Shown piece by piece: positions 17,585 through 27,639 of a DNA stretch of 64,000 nt; position 1 is the stretch's first letter; each line of letters begins with the position of its first letter. The DNA comes from G965267335 sp965267335 (GTDB taxonomy: Bacteria > Bacteroidota > Bacteroidia > Cytophagales > JAAEPT01). A model generated the notes under the pieces. It made no database searches, was not told the origin of the DNA, and worked only from the letters and a program-made list of their open reading frames with translations. Made by a program: the position numbers and the translations under genes. The DNA lies in NCBI GenBank assembly GCA_965267335.1, contig OZ253953.1, forward strand, positions 2,666,001 through 2,730,000, read 5' to 3'.

Positions 17585-20563
17585 TTAGTTTCTAATAAGT
17601 TTTTTTACTGCTGTGCCGTGTTCCGTAAGAATTGTTAAATAATAAACTCCTGAACGTTGCGATTCCATATCAATGACCGAATCTGTTCCCTCAGCTACTA
17701 TAATCCCGTAGGTATTTCTCACAATAACCTTATTAATTGAATATGGGGTATTGATCTGAACCTTGCCTGAGGTTGGATTTGGGAATACCGATACTATATC
17801 AGAAATATCTGATTGCTCTTCAGTTCCTGAAACTATTGCACAAGTATCTATTGCGCTCACTGATTTCCTCGTACAAACACTTCCTACAGCGATTTGAAGG
17901 TCAAAGAATGCCGGATGCGAATACGGTTCTGAACCCACGATATCAGGGTGTGGTCCGGTAACTTCCAAATACGATCCGTCTGAGTAGGGATAAGGATTGT
18001 TTCCGGAGCTATTTCTGTAAATGATGGTATTGGTATTGTTCCATCCTTCAATTTTCAGAATATAATCGTTTCCAGTTGGTACAGGAATCGCACTGGTAAA
18101 TGTTAATGTGCTGATCACAGTGCCTGATCCTGCCGGTACGACAATCGAGCTGGTCTCAAGGATGGATCCGGAATCATCATAAAGATTCAGGGTTAACGAT
18201 TCATTTGTCCAAGGTGCGGAATACTCAATCGTAAAACCTGTTAGTGTCACATCTTGCAGCGCATTAAATACGAAGGCTTTGTCACTGGGATTCCCTGTTC
18301 CAAAGTTTCCATTAGTCAAACCATGAGCAGCTGCATCCAGGCCAACGGTGTCCTTGGTAGACAAGCCAACGTCAGCGACATAATATGTCTTATCTGCCGT
18401 AAGAATAGGAGTAGTATAACTAGCTCCAGTATGAATTACTGTATTTGAAATAGGAGTCTCAAACCACTCATAATCTCCTGATCCTTCGGTAATCTGAAGC
18501 GTAGCGGTCTCGGGAGCACAAAAATTGCCATTCATAACCGTTGGTAAATGTGATGTGATATTAATTTCGTCACTCTGTGTTGTGCAGCCTGATAATGACA
18601 CCGTTGCCGAGTACGTTCCAGTAGTTGAAACCTCAAGAGAAGGAGAGGTGTTAGATAAGGTAAGACCATCTTTTTGCCAAACAATTGTTAATTCATCTCC
18701 TGTTATATCGGTTTCAAGACTAACACATTCGGAAGCACAAATTTCAAAATCTTCACCAAAGTCGATTGTTGGGATATCATTGAAAACTTCTATTTCATCT
18801 ACCCTGTGACAAACACCTGCGGAGTCTATTACAACTTTCCAAGTACCAGTTTCAGTTGTACTATAGGTATTAGCAGAACCTGAAGGACTGCCTTGTGATA
18901 CACCGTCTTTGAACCACTCGAAGGTCACATTGGATTGAGTAGTCAGTTGTGTGTTTAGATTGACGGGAGAAGAGTTACATAAGTACTTGTCACCTCCTAG
19001 GTCCGGACTAGAACAAGCGTTTATGAATAAACTGGTATCTACCGGGTCTATTTCAGCTCTTATGGCCCCAAGACCAGCAACTAGACCGGCATTGTAATCA
19101 ATACAAACCTCGTTGTTTACAAAATCGTCCCGATTGTCAGCAAATCCGCTTGATGTCAAAGAACCACCCAGAAGTGCTCCAAATTGTTCATTTTTGGTTG
19201 GCATGGATATTACGGTTCCGTTGGCTACATTATTGTCATTTAAATAGGCATTTCGGTGATGTGGATACTCTGGAATGATATAAGTGTTATCTGGTGCGAA
19301 GCCTACTACAAAAGACTGTTTGGAAGTGTTGGCTCCCAGGATGTAGTCTATGTTATCAAACACTTTGGTATCAAGGCTATTCCCGTTGAGTTTGTCATAT
19401 AGTGCTATCAAAAAACTTGCATTTGCTACATATCGAAGTTTACCCCAGCTACCGCCTTCTTTGTAAACACCTTCTGAATTATAGCTGGTTGCATTATTCC
19501 AGTGTGTTTCAATTCGGTTGTTAAATTTTGTTTGGGCACCGGACTTGCCAAGTTGCGCAAGTACATACAAGGCTAGCTCACCATTATTGCTGTAATCGAA
19601 GGTGTAACCATCATTGGACGTTATGTCAGCAGGAATAGATAATAAATCTAATTCATCAATATAAGTGGAGTCCTTTGTTAGCCAATACATTTCGGCAAGA
19701 CAAATACCCCAGGCATTTTTGGAGTTACTGTTTGGTCCATAGAAGCCTCCCGAAGCAGCTCCTTGTGCAGCACCAACGTATTGTGAAGCATAATGGTAAG
19801 CGTATTTGGCGTGTTTAATACACTCTTCTGCATAATCTGGATCAAATTGTTCATATTCCCGGGCCATTAAAGCAAGCGTAGCGGCACAAAAGGATGGCAT
19901 GGCCCCGTCACTTGGATTCTTGCCTATATCTCTGGGGTTTCCTCCATTGGTTTCTGGTTGTGTTTGCATTTTTGTTGAGGTAACCCATGTTGTATGATCA
20001 TAGCTACCATTGCCAACCTCAAAATAAAAGGTGTTTTCATCCCTGGCACATTTGATAAAGTAATCCGTAGCGTGTCGAACCTCATCCAGCACATCCGGAA
20101 TGCCATTCGGCTGCCCTGAACCACCTTCCCAGGTCCAGTCACCACTGGCTGCGTAGCCTGAGAAATCGTCACTGTAATAATCTCCAAAACCGGCTTTGAA
20201 TTCAGAATAAGCCTTCAGAAGCATATACGCAGAGTAGTATTGGGTTTGGCCAAACTTCACATGATCGCCACAATCAAACCAGCCACCTGATAAGTCATAG
20301 CCGTAATCATTGTCTTCTGAAAATGAGTTTCCCCGATACTTGGAGTCCACTCCTGAAGGAAGATGATCGTAGAGGAGCCAGTTGTGTCTTTCCATGTGAT
20401 TAGTATCACTGGAGCGCTGACCTCCATAGAATCTGGTGGTCATCCATAGTGCTTTTTCATAATCACTATTCGTTAGGTCTTGTGCATATAGTTTTGGAAT
20501 TGAGACTTGTGCAAATACATACAATAGTGCACAAACTCTCCATGAGCTTAAGGAGGCTTTCAT
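17585..20563 (-). CDS. Glycoside hydrolase family 9 endoglucanase with Ig-like domains and T9SS sorting domain
   Basis: 992 residues with a signal peptide (cleavage after LYAQ, residue 28). The GH9 catalytic domain covers about 29-510: GGWFDCGDHVKFG has the DxGD pair with the catalytic base (97-100), PEYPHHRNAY is the conserved substrate-binding His/Arg motif, and DNRDDFVNNEVCIDYNAG holds the catalytic acid Glu. GH9 enzymes cut beta-1,4-glucans by inversion. After it come two CHU-type Ig-like domains (about 515-690), a beta-rich domain of unknown type (about 740-890), and a C-terminal sorting domain beginning VFPNPTSGKVQI, so the enzyme should leave the cell by the T9SS. There is no dockerin, no recognised cellulose-binding module and no SusC/SusD pair nearby. 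Monocistronic. Confidence 0.92.
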   Translation of the reverse strand: MKASLSSWRVCALLYVFAQVSIPKLYAQDLTNSDYEKALWMTTRFYGGQRSSDTNHMERHNWLLYDHLPSGVDSKYRGNSFSEDNDYGYDLSGGWFDCGDHVKFGQTQYYSAYMLLKAYSEFKAGFGDYYSDDFSGYAASGDWTWEGGSGQPNGIPDVLDEVRHATDYFIKCARDENTFYFEVGNGSYDHTTWVTSTKMQTQPETNGGNPRDIGKNPSDGAMPSFCAATLALMAREYEQFDPDYAEECIKHAKYAYHYASQYVGAAQGAASGGFYGPNSNSKNAWGICLAEMYWLTKDSTYIDELDLLSIPADITSNDGYTFDYSNNGELALYVLAQLGKSGAQTKFNNRIETHWNNATSYNSEGVYKEGGSWGKLRYVANASFLIALYDKLNGNSLDTKVFDNIDYILGANTSKQSFVVGFAPDNTYIIPEYPHHRNAYLNDNNVANGTVISMPTKNEQFGALLGGSLTSSGFADNRDDFVNNEVCIDYNAGLVAGLGAIRAEIDPVDTSLFINACSSPDLGGDKYLCNSSPVNLNTQLTTQSNVTFEWFKDGVSQGSPSGSANTYSTTETGTWKVVIDSAGVCHRVDEIEVFNDIPTIDFGEDFEICASECVSLETDITGDELTIVWQKDGLTLSNTSPSLEVSTTGTYSATVSLSGCTTQSDEINITSHLPTVMNGNFCAPETATLQITEGSGDYEWFETPISNTVIHTGASYTTPILTADKTYYVADVGLSTKDTVGLDAAAHGLTNGNFGTGNPSDKAFVFNALQDVTLTGFTIEYSAPWTNESLTLNLYDDSGSILETSSIVVPAGSGTVISTLTFTSAIPVPTGNDYILKIEGWNNTNTIIYRNSSGNNPYPYSDGSYLEVTGPHPDIVGSEPYSHPAFFDLQIAVGSVCTRKSVSAIDTCAIVSGTEEQSDISDIVSVFPNPTSGKVQINTPYSINKVIVRNTYGIIVAEGTDSVIDMESQRSGVYYLTILTEHGTAVKKLIRN

Positions 20564-20693
20564 ATCAATCTAGTAAGGTTATAGTGGATTGTCCGGTAAG
20601 GCAGTAGAACAATGCACTGGATGAATTAAATATTCTTTGGTAGGCTGAAGTTAAGGAATAATTAAAAAATATTCATATTCTAACTTTAAAAAA

Positions 20694-21674
20694 TCACATA
20701 ATCATGATTTTGTCCAAGACTAAGTCCAGCATAACCTGTTGTCCCATTTCTGGCTTTTCTGTTGTGTGGACATACCATTCGACCGAGTTTTCGGATTCCA
20801 GGATTATCTCAAAGTGACTCCCTAAATAGTTTGTAGTTGTAACCACAGCGGGAATGCCCTCTGTTTTTGAGGAAAACCTTATATGTTCAGGTCTAATAGC
20901 GGCCATAGAACCGGAATTTTCATCAAGAAGTGCGTAGGGGAATACACTTATGGGGCCACAGAACCGGGCCACGTATTCATTTACAGGATGGTTATATATT
21001 TCTGCCGGAGAACCGGTTTGTAAGAATTCCCCATCTCTCATCACAGTTATTTCATCACAAATAGGAAGTGCGTCCTTAGCATCATGAGTCACTAATATGG
21101 CGGTAGTTTGAGTTTGCTGGATGATTTCGTAAATGTCTTTTTTTAACTCCGTTTTAAGTATGGTATCTAAATCGCTAAAGGGTTCATCAAGAAGCAGCAA
21201 TTCAGGGTTGTTGATAAGGGCCCTGGCAAGCGCTACGCGTTGCTGCTGACCTCCGGAAAGCTCTCTTGGAAATTTGTCAGCAAGTTCCGCCAAACGACAT
21301 ATGTCAAGCATATCATTGACTTGAGCAGCTTTTATCTCGTCTTCCTCGTAGGTCTTGAGGGCTTCATAAACATTCTCGAATACTGAGTGATTGGGGAATA
21401 ATTCATAATGTTGGTGGACAAGCGTGATGGACTCGTGGCCTGGTAACAATTTGTCTTGCGGACCAATTACTTTGTCTCCGTCAATAAGGATGAGTCCTTT
21501 GTCCGGTTGTTCAAAACCAGCAATCAGCCTGAGTAGAGTGCTCTTCCCGCAACCACTTTCACCAAGTACACCAAGAATATGACCTTTATTAAGTTGAAAA
21601 GTAACATCCTTTACTGCTTTTTTGGTTTCTTCAGGGAAAGTTTTATATAGGTTTGATACTTGTAAAAAGGACAT
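20694..21674 (-). CDS. ABC transporter ATP-binding protein, PotA/FbpC-like
   Basis: 326 residues. The ATPase part has Walker A GESGCGKST (38-46), signature LSGGQQQ (139-145), Walker B LLLLDEP (159-165) and a switch His in VTHD. Residues about 240-326 form a TOBE-like domain, as in importers of polyamines, iron or sulfate/molybdate. Family knowledge says such subunits energise binding-protein-dependent uptake. No permease or binding-protein gene is adjacent, so its partners must lie elsewhere. The next gene on the other strand is a 5-oxoprolinase; any link is only positional. The substrate is unknown. Confidence 0.88.
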   Translation of the reverse strand: MSFLQVSNLYKTFPEETKKAVKDVTFQLNKGHILGVLGESGCGKSTLLRLIAGFEQPDKGLILIDGDKVIGPQDKLLPGHESITLVHQHYELFPNHSVFENVYEALKTYEEDEIKAAQVNDMLDICRLAELADKFPRELSGGQQQRVALARALINNPELLLLDEPFSDLDTILKTELKKDIYEIIQQTQTTAILVTHDAKDALPICDEITVMRDGEFLQTGSPAEIYNHPVNEYVARFCGPISVFPYALLDENSGSMAAIRPEHIRFSSKTEGIPAVVTTTNYLGSHFEIILESENSVEWYVHTTEKPEMGQQVMLDLVLDKIMIM

Positions 21675-21700
21675 GGGCGCAATTAAGAATATTAATTTTA

Positions 21701-21724
21701 AAATGTTAAATATTAAATGTTAAA
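21701..21724. repeat. Two copies of AAATGTTAAA upstream of the 5-oxoprolinase gene
   Basis: AAATGTTAAA occurs at 21701-21710 and 21715-21724. A further copy lies at 25667-25676 across the oxoprolinase stop and an inverted copy at 25745-25754 within the end of the M1 peptidase gene. In AT-rich DNA some recurrence is expected. Confidence 0.5.
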
Positions 21725-21734
21725 GTAGCTCGTG

Positions 21735-21942
21735 GTAAACCGACTTTAAGGTTTAAAGTCATTAAGTTAGGTGTTGCAAAGTTCGGTGTGATAGCTACTG
21801 AATACAGCTACCCAATCTTAAAGGATGTAGAATAGATTTCTCATTTCGCCTCACTTCATTCGAAATGAGAAATCGGGGTTTGACTTTATGGTATTGGAGG
21901 TTAATTACTAAAAAAATTTAGGTTATCCACCGTAAACCGACT
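21735..21942 (+). repeat. Direct repeat GTAAACCGACT flanking a hairpin
   Basis: The 11-mer GTAAACCGACT is present at 21735-21745 and again at 21932-21942, 197 bp apart, on either side of the strong hairpin at 21835-21874. The first copy runs into an 8-bp inverted repeat GACTTTAA-GGT-TTAAAGTC (21742-21760). Confidence 0.65.
21835..21874. repeat. 14-bp perfect inverted repeat (strong hairpin)
   Basis: GATTTCTCATTTCG (21835-21848) and CGAAATGAGAAATC (21861-21874) are perfect complements around a 12-base loop. It lies between two divergently transcribed genes, so it cannot be the ordinary terminator of either one. Confidence 0.85.
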
Positions 21943-21951
21943 GCACTAGTC

Positions 21952-24900
21952 ATGAACAAGATGTGGAATATATGGATTGATACCGGAGGTACGTTTACAG
22001 ATTGTATAGCTGTATCACCGGATGGAGATGTACTTCGAAGAAAGGTATTAAGTTCTGGGGCTTTGAAAGGTACAATTGAGAAATGTGTTGGCCCCGAACA
22101 GTACGTAGTGAAGAATAATTGGGGGGTAGCAACTGATATTATCAAAGACTATCTATTTAAAATACCAAATAAAAACATCAGCTCTAAAGTCATTGGATTC
22201 GATCCTTCCACTTCAATCATTTCTATTAGTAATTCGCTAACCAAGCTTAAGCCCGGTGATGAAGTCGAGATAACAGCCGATGAAGAAGCTCCAATACTGG
22301 CAATAAGACTGGTAACCAATTCAGGCCTAAATGATACCCTGCCAGATTTGAATCTTAAGCTAGGCTCAACCAAGGGAACGAATGCTTTGCTCGAGCGTAA
22401 GGGGAATCCACCAACGTTGTTTGTCTCCAAAGGATTTAAAGATTTGCTTGTCATTGGTAATCAAACCCGAATAGATCTTTTTGCTTTAGATGTTTCCAAA
22501 CCAAAGTTATTATATGATAGGGTCGTTGAGGTCGAAGGGCGCATTGACGCAAAAGGGAAGGAGCAGGCACCTCTTGACTTAACTAACCTGGAGAAGCAGG
22601 AATCTGATAGGCCAGTGGCAATATCATTGCTCAATGCTTATTCCAACCCGTCACATGAGCAAGAGGTGCGTAAACAATTGGACTCTTCAATCAAATTCGT
22701 ATCAGTAGCCTCTGAATTGACTTCCGGAATCAAGTACCTTGAGCGCACACAAACAGCTGTGGCTAATGCGTATCTGGATCCGATCATAACCAGCTATGTG
22801 GACGGTATCCATTCCAAATTAAGCCCATCTTCATCATTTCAAATCATGTCTAGCTCAGGAGGGTTGTTGCCTGCCTTCGGATTCAAGCCAAAAGATAGCT
22901 TGCTGAGCGGACCGGCCGGAGGGTTGGTAGGAGCACGAACTATTGGTAAGAAACTTGGTCGAAATAAACTACTAACCTTTGATATGGGAGGCACTAGTAC
23001 CGATGTTTCAAGAATAGATGGTGATTTTGATTACCGCTTTGAAACTAAGGTGGGAGATGCTACCGTTTTTTCACCCACATTGTACATCGAGACGGTTGCT
23101 GCAGGAGGAGGTTCTATCTGCCAGTTTGATGGACACAAGTATACTGTAGGTCCCGAAAGTGGCGGAGCCAGCCCCGGACCTGCATGCTATGGAGCCGGGG
23201 GGCCATTGACAGTGACAGATGTCAATTTACTTCTAGGTAGGCTCAATGGATCACAATTCTCCATACCTATATACAAAGAACAGGCACAAAAGGCTCTTGA
23301 TGAGTTAAAAGGAAATAACACTGAGGAAGAAGTATTATCAGGATTGCTGAAGATAGCCAATGAAAAAATGGCGGATGCAATTCGGAAAATATCTGTTGCA
23401 AAGGGATATAAGCCTGAAGAATATGCTCTCTTATCCTTTGGTGGTGCCGGAGGTCTGCATGCCTGTGCCGTAGCTGAATTACTTGATGTCGGGGAAATCA
23501 TTATTCCTTATGATGCCGGAATCCTTAGTGCCTATGGCATCGGTATGTCGAATAGAGAATCATTTGCTGAAAGAACATACCTTCAGGTCTTATCAACTGT
23601 ATCTTCTGTTTTAGAGTCGGATATTGCTGAACTAGGTGAAAAGGCGATTGACCAGCTTGTACAAGAGGGTGCTTCAAAAACAAACTGTCAGATCAAAAAT
23701 GTATTACTCTCACTTCGTTTAAAGGGACAAGATACATCGATTGATATTAAGTATACTTCATTAGATCAAATTGAATATTCATTTCAAAGTGAGTATGAAC
23801 AGCTTTATGGTCACTGGATCGATGACCGGGAGATTGAAGTAGAATCTGTAAAGGTGTTTGTCCATGAAGTCGTAGAAAATAATATTCACGCAAGCCCGTC
23901 AACTAAAGAAGTTTCAGATTACGAAGGGCAGGAGGTTTATTTATCAGGAAAATGGCGGGAGGTACCAGTATACGATGTACATTCATTCCAATCAGGAGAT
24001 GAAATCAAAGGTCCTGCAATCCTATTAAACGACACCAGCACTGCCTTGATCGAGGAAGGCTGGTTGGGGACATTTGATGATACATTGAATCTCGTGATCA
24101 ATAATTCTAATGAAGTGAATTCTGATGATCAGCTGAGTGAGGGAATCGAATTGGAATTGTATACGAACCGGTTTGCTTCAATTGCTGAAGAGATGGGCAA
24201 CCTGCTGCAGCGCACTTCATTCAGCGTAAACATAAAGGAGCGATTAGATTTTTCCTGCGCTATTTTGGATCAGAATGGAGATCTGGTGGTTAATGCACCT
24301 CATATTCCGGTGCACCTTGGAGCGATGGGAGTTTGTGTAAAATCAGTACTCAAGGCCGTTGATGTGAAAAGAGGTGATATTGTAATAACGAATCACCCTG
24401 GTTTTGGTGGTTCTCACTTGCCGGATGTCACATTGATAGCTCCCGTATATCATAAAAACGAACTGCTCGGTTATGTGGCTAACAGAAGCCACCATGCAGA
24501 AATAGGAGGTAAAAAACCGGGTTCAATGCCTGCAGATGCAACTAATTTGGAAGAAGAAGGAGTCATTATCGCTCCTATGTTTATCCAGAAGGGAGGGCAG
24601 CTACTCTTGAATGAAGTAAGGGACAAATTGTTATCAGGCCGGTATCCTTCACGGAACGTAGAAGAAAATATGGCAGACCTAAGTGCTGGATTGGCTGCTT
24701 TACGCCTTGGGCAAACATCTCTTGATCAATTGTGTGAAAAAGAAGGTCTGGATAAGGTGAAAGCATATTTTACTAAACTCAATGATTATGCACATAGTTG
24801 TATGCTTTCCAGCATTAAGAATATTGCCAATGGACAGCATGAAGCTATCGAGTACCTGGATGATGGGAGTCCACTATCTGTCAAGGTTACCAAGGATAAT

Positions 24901-25668
24901 GATCAATTAATCTTTGACTTTTCTGGCAGCTCTGAGGTACATAAAGGTAATTTAAATGCGACTAAGGCTATTGTAACAAGCGCTGTTTTATATGTGCTGA
25001 AATTGATAATCAAAGAACCGGTACCGATGAATGAAGGTGTTCTCAGGAATATTGAATTAAAGATACCAGAAGGTATGTTGAATCCGGACTTTGATAAACC
25101 ACATCATCAGTGTCCTGCAGTAGTTGGTGGCAACGTTGAAACCAGTCAACGGCTTGTAGATACTATGATAAAGGCTCTTAAGCTTGCCGCATGCAGCCAG
25201 GGCACGATGAACAACCTCTTATTCGGAAATGAAAAATTCGGATACTACGAAACCATTTGTGGTGGAGTAGGAGCTACGGAAAATGGACCGGGTGCTGATG
25301 CCGTTCACCAGCATATGACAAATACCAGAATTACCGATGCGGAAATACTTGAACTGAGGTACCCAGTGCAGGTGATGAAGTTTGAAATAAGAAAAGGTTC
25401 GGGCGGTGCCGGTATGCATAAGGGAGGTGATGGGATTATCAGACAACTAAAGTTTACCGAGGAAGTGGATCTGACGGTATTGACCCAACACAGAAAAGAG
25501 CGTCCCTTCGGGATGGATGGAGGAGAATCCGGGCACTGTGGTCGGCAGTATATTATCAAAAAGTATGGTAGCACGCTCGATTTGGCCGGTATACAATCGC
25601 TTCAATTGAGTCCCGGGGATTCCGTGGTAATCGAAACTCCGGGTGGTGGAGGGTATGGCAAAGTTTAA
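21952..25668 (+). CDS. 5-oxoprolinase (ATP-hydrolysing), HyuA-HyuB fusion
   Basis: 1238 residues. The N-terminal hydantoinase A part has IDTGGTFTD (9-17), TKGTNALLERKG, DMGGTSTDVS (from 344) and GPACYGAGGPLTVTD. The hydantoinase B part starts near 725 and has NHPGFGGSHLPDV (from 814), NRSHHAEIGGKKPGSMPAD and DFSGSS. Length and order match eukaryotic-type single-chain 5-oxoprolinase, which opens 5-oxo-L-proline to glutamate with ATP. Related hydantoinases/acetone carboxylases share the fold, so substrate is inferred from the fused layout. No signal peptide; cytoplasmic. A gamma-glutamylcyclotransferase gene at 30359, which would make 5-oxoproline, lies 5 kb away. The start at 21952 places DTGGT at the usual distance from the N-terminus. 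Confidence 0.9.
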   Translation: MNKMWNIWIDTGGTFTDCIAVSPDGDVLRRKVLSSGALKGTIEKCVGPEQYVVKNNWGVATDIIKDYLFKIPNKNISSKVIGFDPSTSIISISNSLTKLKPGDEVEITADEEAPILAIRLVTNSGLNDTLPDLNLKLGSTKGTNALLERKGNPPTLFVSKGFKDLLVIGNQTRIDLFALDVSKPKLLYDRVVEVEGRIDAKGKEQAPLDLTNLEKQESDRPVAISLLNAYSNPSHEQEVRKQLDSSIKFVSVASELTSGIKYLERTQTAVANAYLDPIITSYVDGIHSKLSPSSSFQIMSSSGGLLPAFGFKPKDSLLSGPAGGLVGARTIGKKLGRNKLLTFDMGGTSTDVSRIDGDFDYRFETKVGDATVFSPTLYIETVAAGGGSICQFDGHKYTVGPESGGASPGPACYGAGGPLTVTDVNLLLGRLNGSQFSIPIYKEQAQKALDELKGNNTEEEVLSGLLKIANEKMADAIRKISVAKGYKPEEYALLSFGGAGGLHACAVAELLDVGEIIIPYDAGILSAYGIGMSNRESFAERTYLQVLSTVSSVLESDIAELGEKAIDQLVQEGASKTNCQIKNVLLSLRLKGQDTSIDIKYTSLDQIEYSFQSEYEQLYGHWIDDREIEVESVKVFVHEVVENNIHASPSTKEVSDYEGQEVYLSGKWREVPVYDVHSFQSGDEIKGPAILLNDTSTALIEEGWLGTFDDTLNLVINNSNEVNSDDQLSEGIELELYTNRFASIAEEMGNLLQRTSFSVNIKERLDFSCAILDQNGDLVVNAPHIPVHLGAMGVCVKSVLKAVDVKRGDIVITNHPGFGGSHLPDVTLIAPVYHKNELLGYVANRSHHAEIGGKKPGSMPADATNLEEEGVIIAPMFIQKGGQLLLNEVRDKLLSGRYPSRNVEENMADLSAGLAALRLGQTSLDQLCEKEGLDKVKAYFTKLNDYAHSCMLSSIKNIANGQHEAIEYLDDGSPLSVKVTKDNDQLIFDFSGSSEVHKGNLNATKAIVTSAVLYVLKLIIKEPVPMNEGVLRNIELKIPEGMLNPDFDKPHHQCPAVVGGNVETSQRLVDTMIKALKLAACSQGTMNNLLFGNEKFGYYETICGGVGATENGPGADAVHQHMTNTRITDAEILELRYPVQVMKFEIRKGSGGAGMHKGGDGIIRQLKFTEEVDLTVLTQHRKERPFGMDGGESGHCGRQYIIKKYGSTLDLAGIQSLQLSPGDSVVIETPGGGGYGKV

Positions 25669-25734
25669 ATGTTAAATTCTAAATCATAAAGATTAAGGAG
25701 CGTGTGTGGTCCCCACTTTAATATTTAAAATTGA

Positions 25735-27591
25735 TCATTTAGTATTTAACATTTCATAAGCCTTGCTCTTGTCGTAAGGATAAAAATTATCCTCCCGGTT
25801 AATATCAGCTAATCGCTCACTTGGATCAATTTCAATTGATAAGATGTCTTTAATTGATTTTTTTATTCGGAATACGTAATACGGGTGTGTCCAGGGCCAG
25901 TCTTCCAGTAGGACAAGTTTCTTATGGAACTTTTTATCTTCGTTTTTAGCTCCTCTCATGATTCTCAGAGGGATATTATAAACCACTTCACTAGAGTCAG
26001 AGAATGTAACCTTAACATCAAGTGGCATAGGCATATCCTCAACTCGGGTAAGCGTTATTTCTGTTGCCTCATCCTTACTGATTACTGATTTGATTCCATA
26101 ATCAATCTTATTGGTCGTCCCAATAAATTGCTCGAAGTACCAATCCAATTCCAGGCCGGACTCCTTTTCCATTACTCGTTTAAAATCATCAGGAGTCGGA
26201 TGCTTTAGCTTCCATTCACTATGGTATCGCTTCATGCCACGGAAAAAAGCTTCATTACCAATGATGTAGTTCAATTGCATAAGGAATACAGCCCCTTTGC
26301 TGTAGCTGTTGATTCCGTAAGCCGTGTTTGTAAGGTAATGATCGGCATGGGTGGTCATGGGCTCCTGCTTATTAGAATTAGCCAGATAGAAATATGACCG
26401 GTAGCTTCTTGAAAGTGGATTAACAGCTCTTTTCTTATACAAATGGTCGAGTGTGATATATTGGGCAAATGTGGTAAAACCTTCGTCTACCCATGCATAT
26501 TTGCTCTCGTTGGTAGCGAGGGCGCCCTGATACCAACTATGGATCATTTCATGCACGGTGACACTGATTAGTCCGGCCATAGATGAATGAGCGGTTATTA
26601 AAGTAGCCATAGGATACTCCATTCCTCCATCTCCTCCCTGAATTACTGAGTATTTCTTATAGGGATAACGCCCGAAGGTTTTATTCATAAAGTTCATGCA
26701 TTCGACAGCATAATCCTGTAGGCTATCCCAGTTTTGTTGTAATGTGTCATTGTTGTAGAAAAAGTGGATTTCAATACCTCCATCAGCAACCTTGATGTCA
26801 TGAGCATAGTTGCGATCCGCGGCCCAGGCAAAGTCATGTACATCTGTAGCTTTGAATTTCCACTCCAGAATCTCTTTACGACTTTTCAGTGTTTGTCCTG
26901 GTTTTAAGTAACCTTTGCCTATCTCTTCCGGATTTTGCAGATACCCGGTTCCGGCAATAGTGAAGTTAGAATCCATACGGATGGTGACATCGTAGTCCCC
27001 CCATACACCGTGGAACTCACGACCGATATATGGATTCGAGCTCCAGCCATCTTTGTCGTATTCAGCAATTTTAGGGTACCACTGAGTCATCGAGTAGTCG
27101 ATATCTTCGCTGTTTTTACGTCCTGTCCTTCTGATCTGAACTGGCACTTGGCTATTAAACTTCATTTTAAATACCGCCTTCTTTCCTGGTCTTATTCCTT
27201 TCTTTGGAAGTGTAACCTCCAAAATGGTTTCGTTGACTTCATAGTCCAATTTCTTGCCATCACAAGTGAGCGACTCAATTTTATGGTAGCCAATTTCATC
27301 ATCTTTTAGCTGAGCGATTCTGCTCCCGACTCTTCGATCAGGGTCGGGTAGGGTACGGGATCGCACATCCATCATACTGCCAGGCTGAAATGCATTGTAA
27401 TAGAGATGGAAAAATACCTTTTGAAGTGTATCAGGCGAGTTGTTGTAATACGTAAGTTCTTCATTCCCGGTGAATTGATGCTTGGTATGATCAAAATCAA
27501 CATCAATCTTATATTCTACTCGTTGTTGCCAGTACGGTTGTGCAGACAATAGCTGCGTGGCAAACATAAAAAGTATGACTAGAATCCTCAT
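25735..27591 (-). CDS. M1 family zinc metallopeptidase (aminopeptidase N-like)
   Basis: 618 residues with a signal peptide (MRILVILFMFATQLLSAQ). The gluzincin motif HEMIH (347-351) is followed by Glu370 at the exact 18-residue spacing of M1 enzymes, and GGMEYPMATLI fills the GxMEN substrate-binding position. The N-terminal beta-saddle domain (about 20-240) and thermolysin-like domain are present; the long C-terminal helical domain of aminopeptidase N is absent, as in many Bacteroidetes M1 proteins of this length. It probably trims peptides in the periplasm or at the outer surface. The thioredoxin gene upstream lies 48 bp away on the same strand, so the two may be co-transcribed. Confidence 0.92.
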   Translation of the reverse strand: MRILVILFMFATQLLSAQPYWQQRVEYKIDVDFDHTKHQFTGNEELTYYNNSPDTLQKVFFHLYYNAFQPGSMMDVRSRTLPDPDRRVGSRIAQLKDDEIGYHKIESLTCDGKKLDYEVNETILEVTLPKKGIRPGKKAVFKMKFNSQVPVQIRRTGRKNSEDIDYSMTQWYPKIAEYDKDGWSSNPYIGREFHGVWGDYDVTIRMDSNFTIAGTGYLQNPEEIGKGYLKPGQTLKSRKEILEWKFKATDVHDFAWAADRNYAHDIKVADGGIEIHFFYNNDTLQQNWDSLQDYAVECMNFMNKTFGRYPYKKYSVIQGGDGGMEYPMATLITAHSSMAGLISVTVHEMIHSWYQGALATNESKYAWVDEGFTTFAQYITLDHLYKKRAVNPLSRSYRSYFYLANSNKQEPMTTHADHYLTNTAYGINSYSKGAVFLMQLNYIIGNEAFFRGMKRYHSEWKLKHPTPDDFKRVMEKESGLELDWYFEQFIGTTNKIDYGIKSVISKDEATEITLTRVEDMPMPLDVKVTFSDSSEVVYNIPLRIMRGAKNEDKKFHKKLVLLEDWPWTHPYYVFRIKKSIKDILSIEIDPSERLADINREDNFYPYDKSKAYEMLNTK

Positions 27592-27639
27592 AGTTTCTGT
27601 TTAAAGGTGAATGGCACAAATCTAAAAAATAAACCGTGT

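Noticed and set aside
21922..21930. Third DnaA-like box TTATCCACC
   Set aside because: It has one mismatch at the end and stands alone, so it does not add to the gyrA pair.
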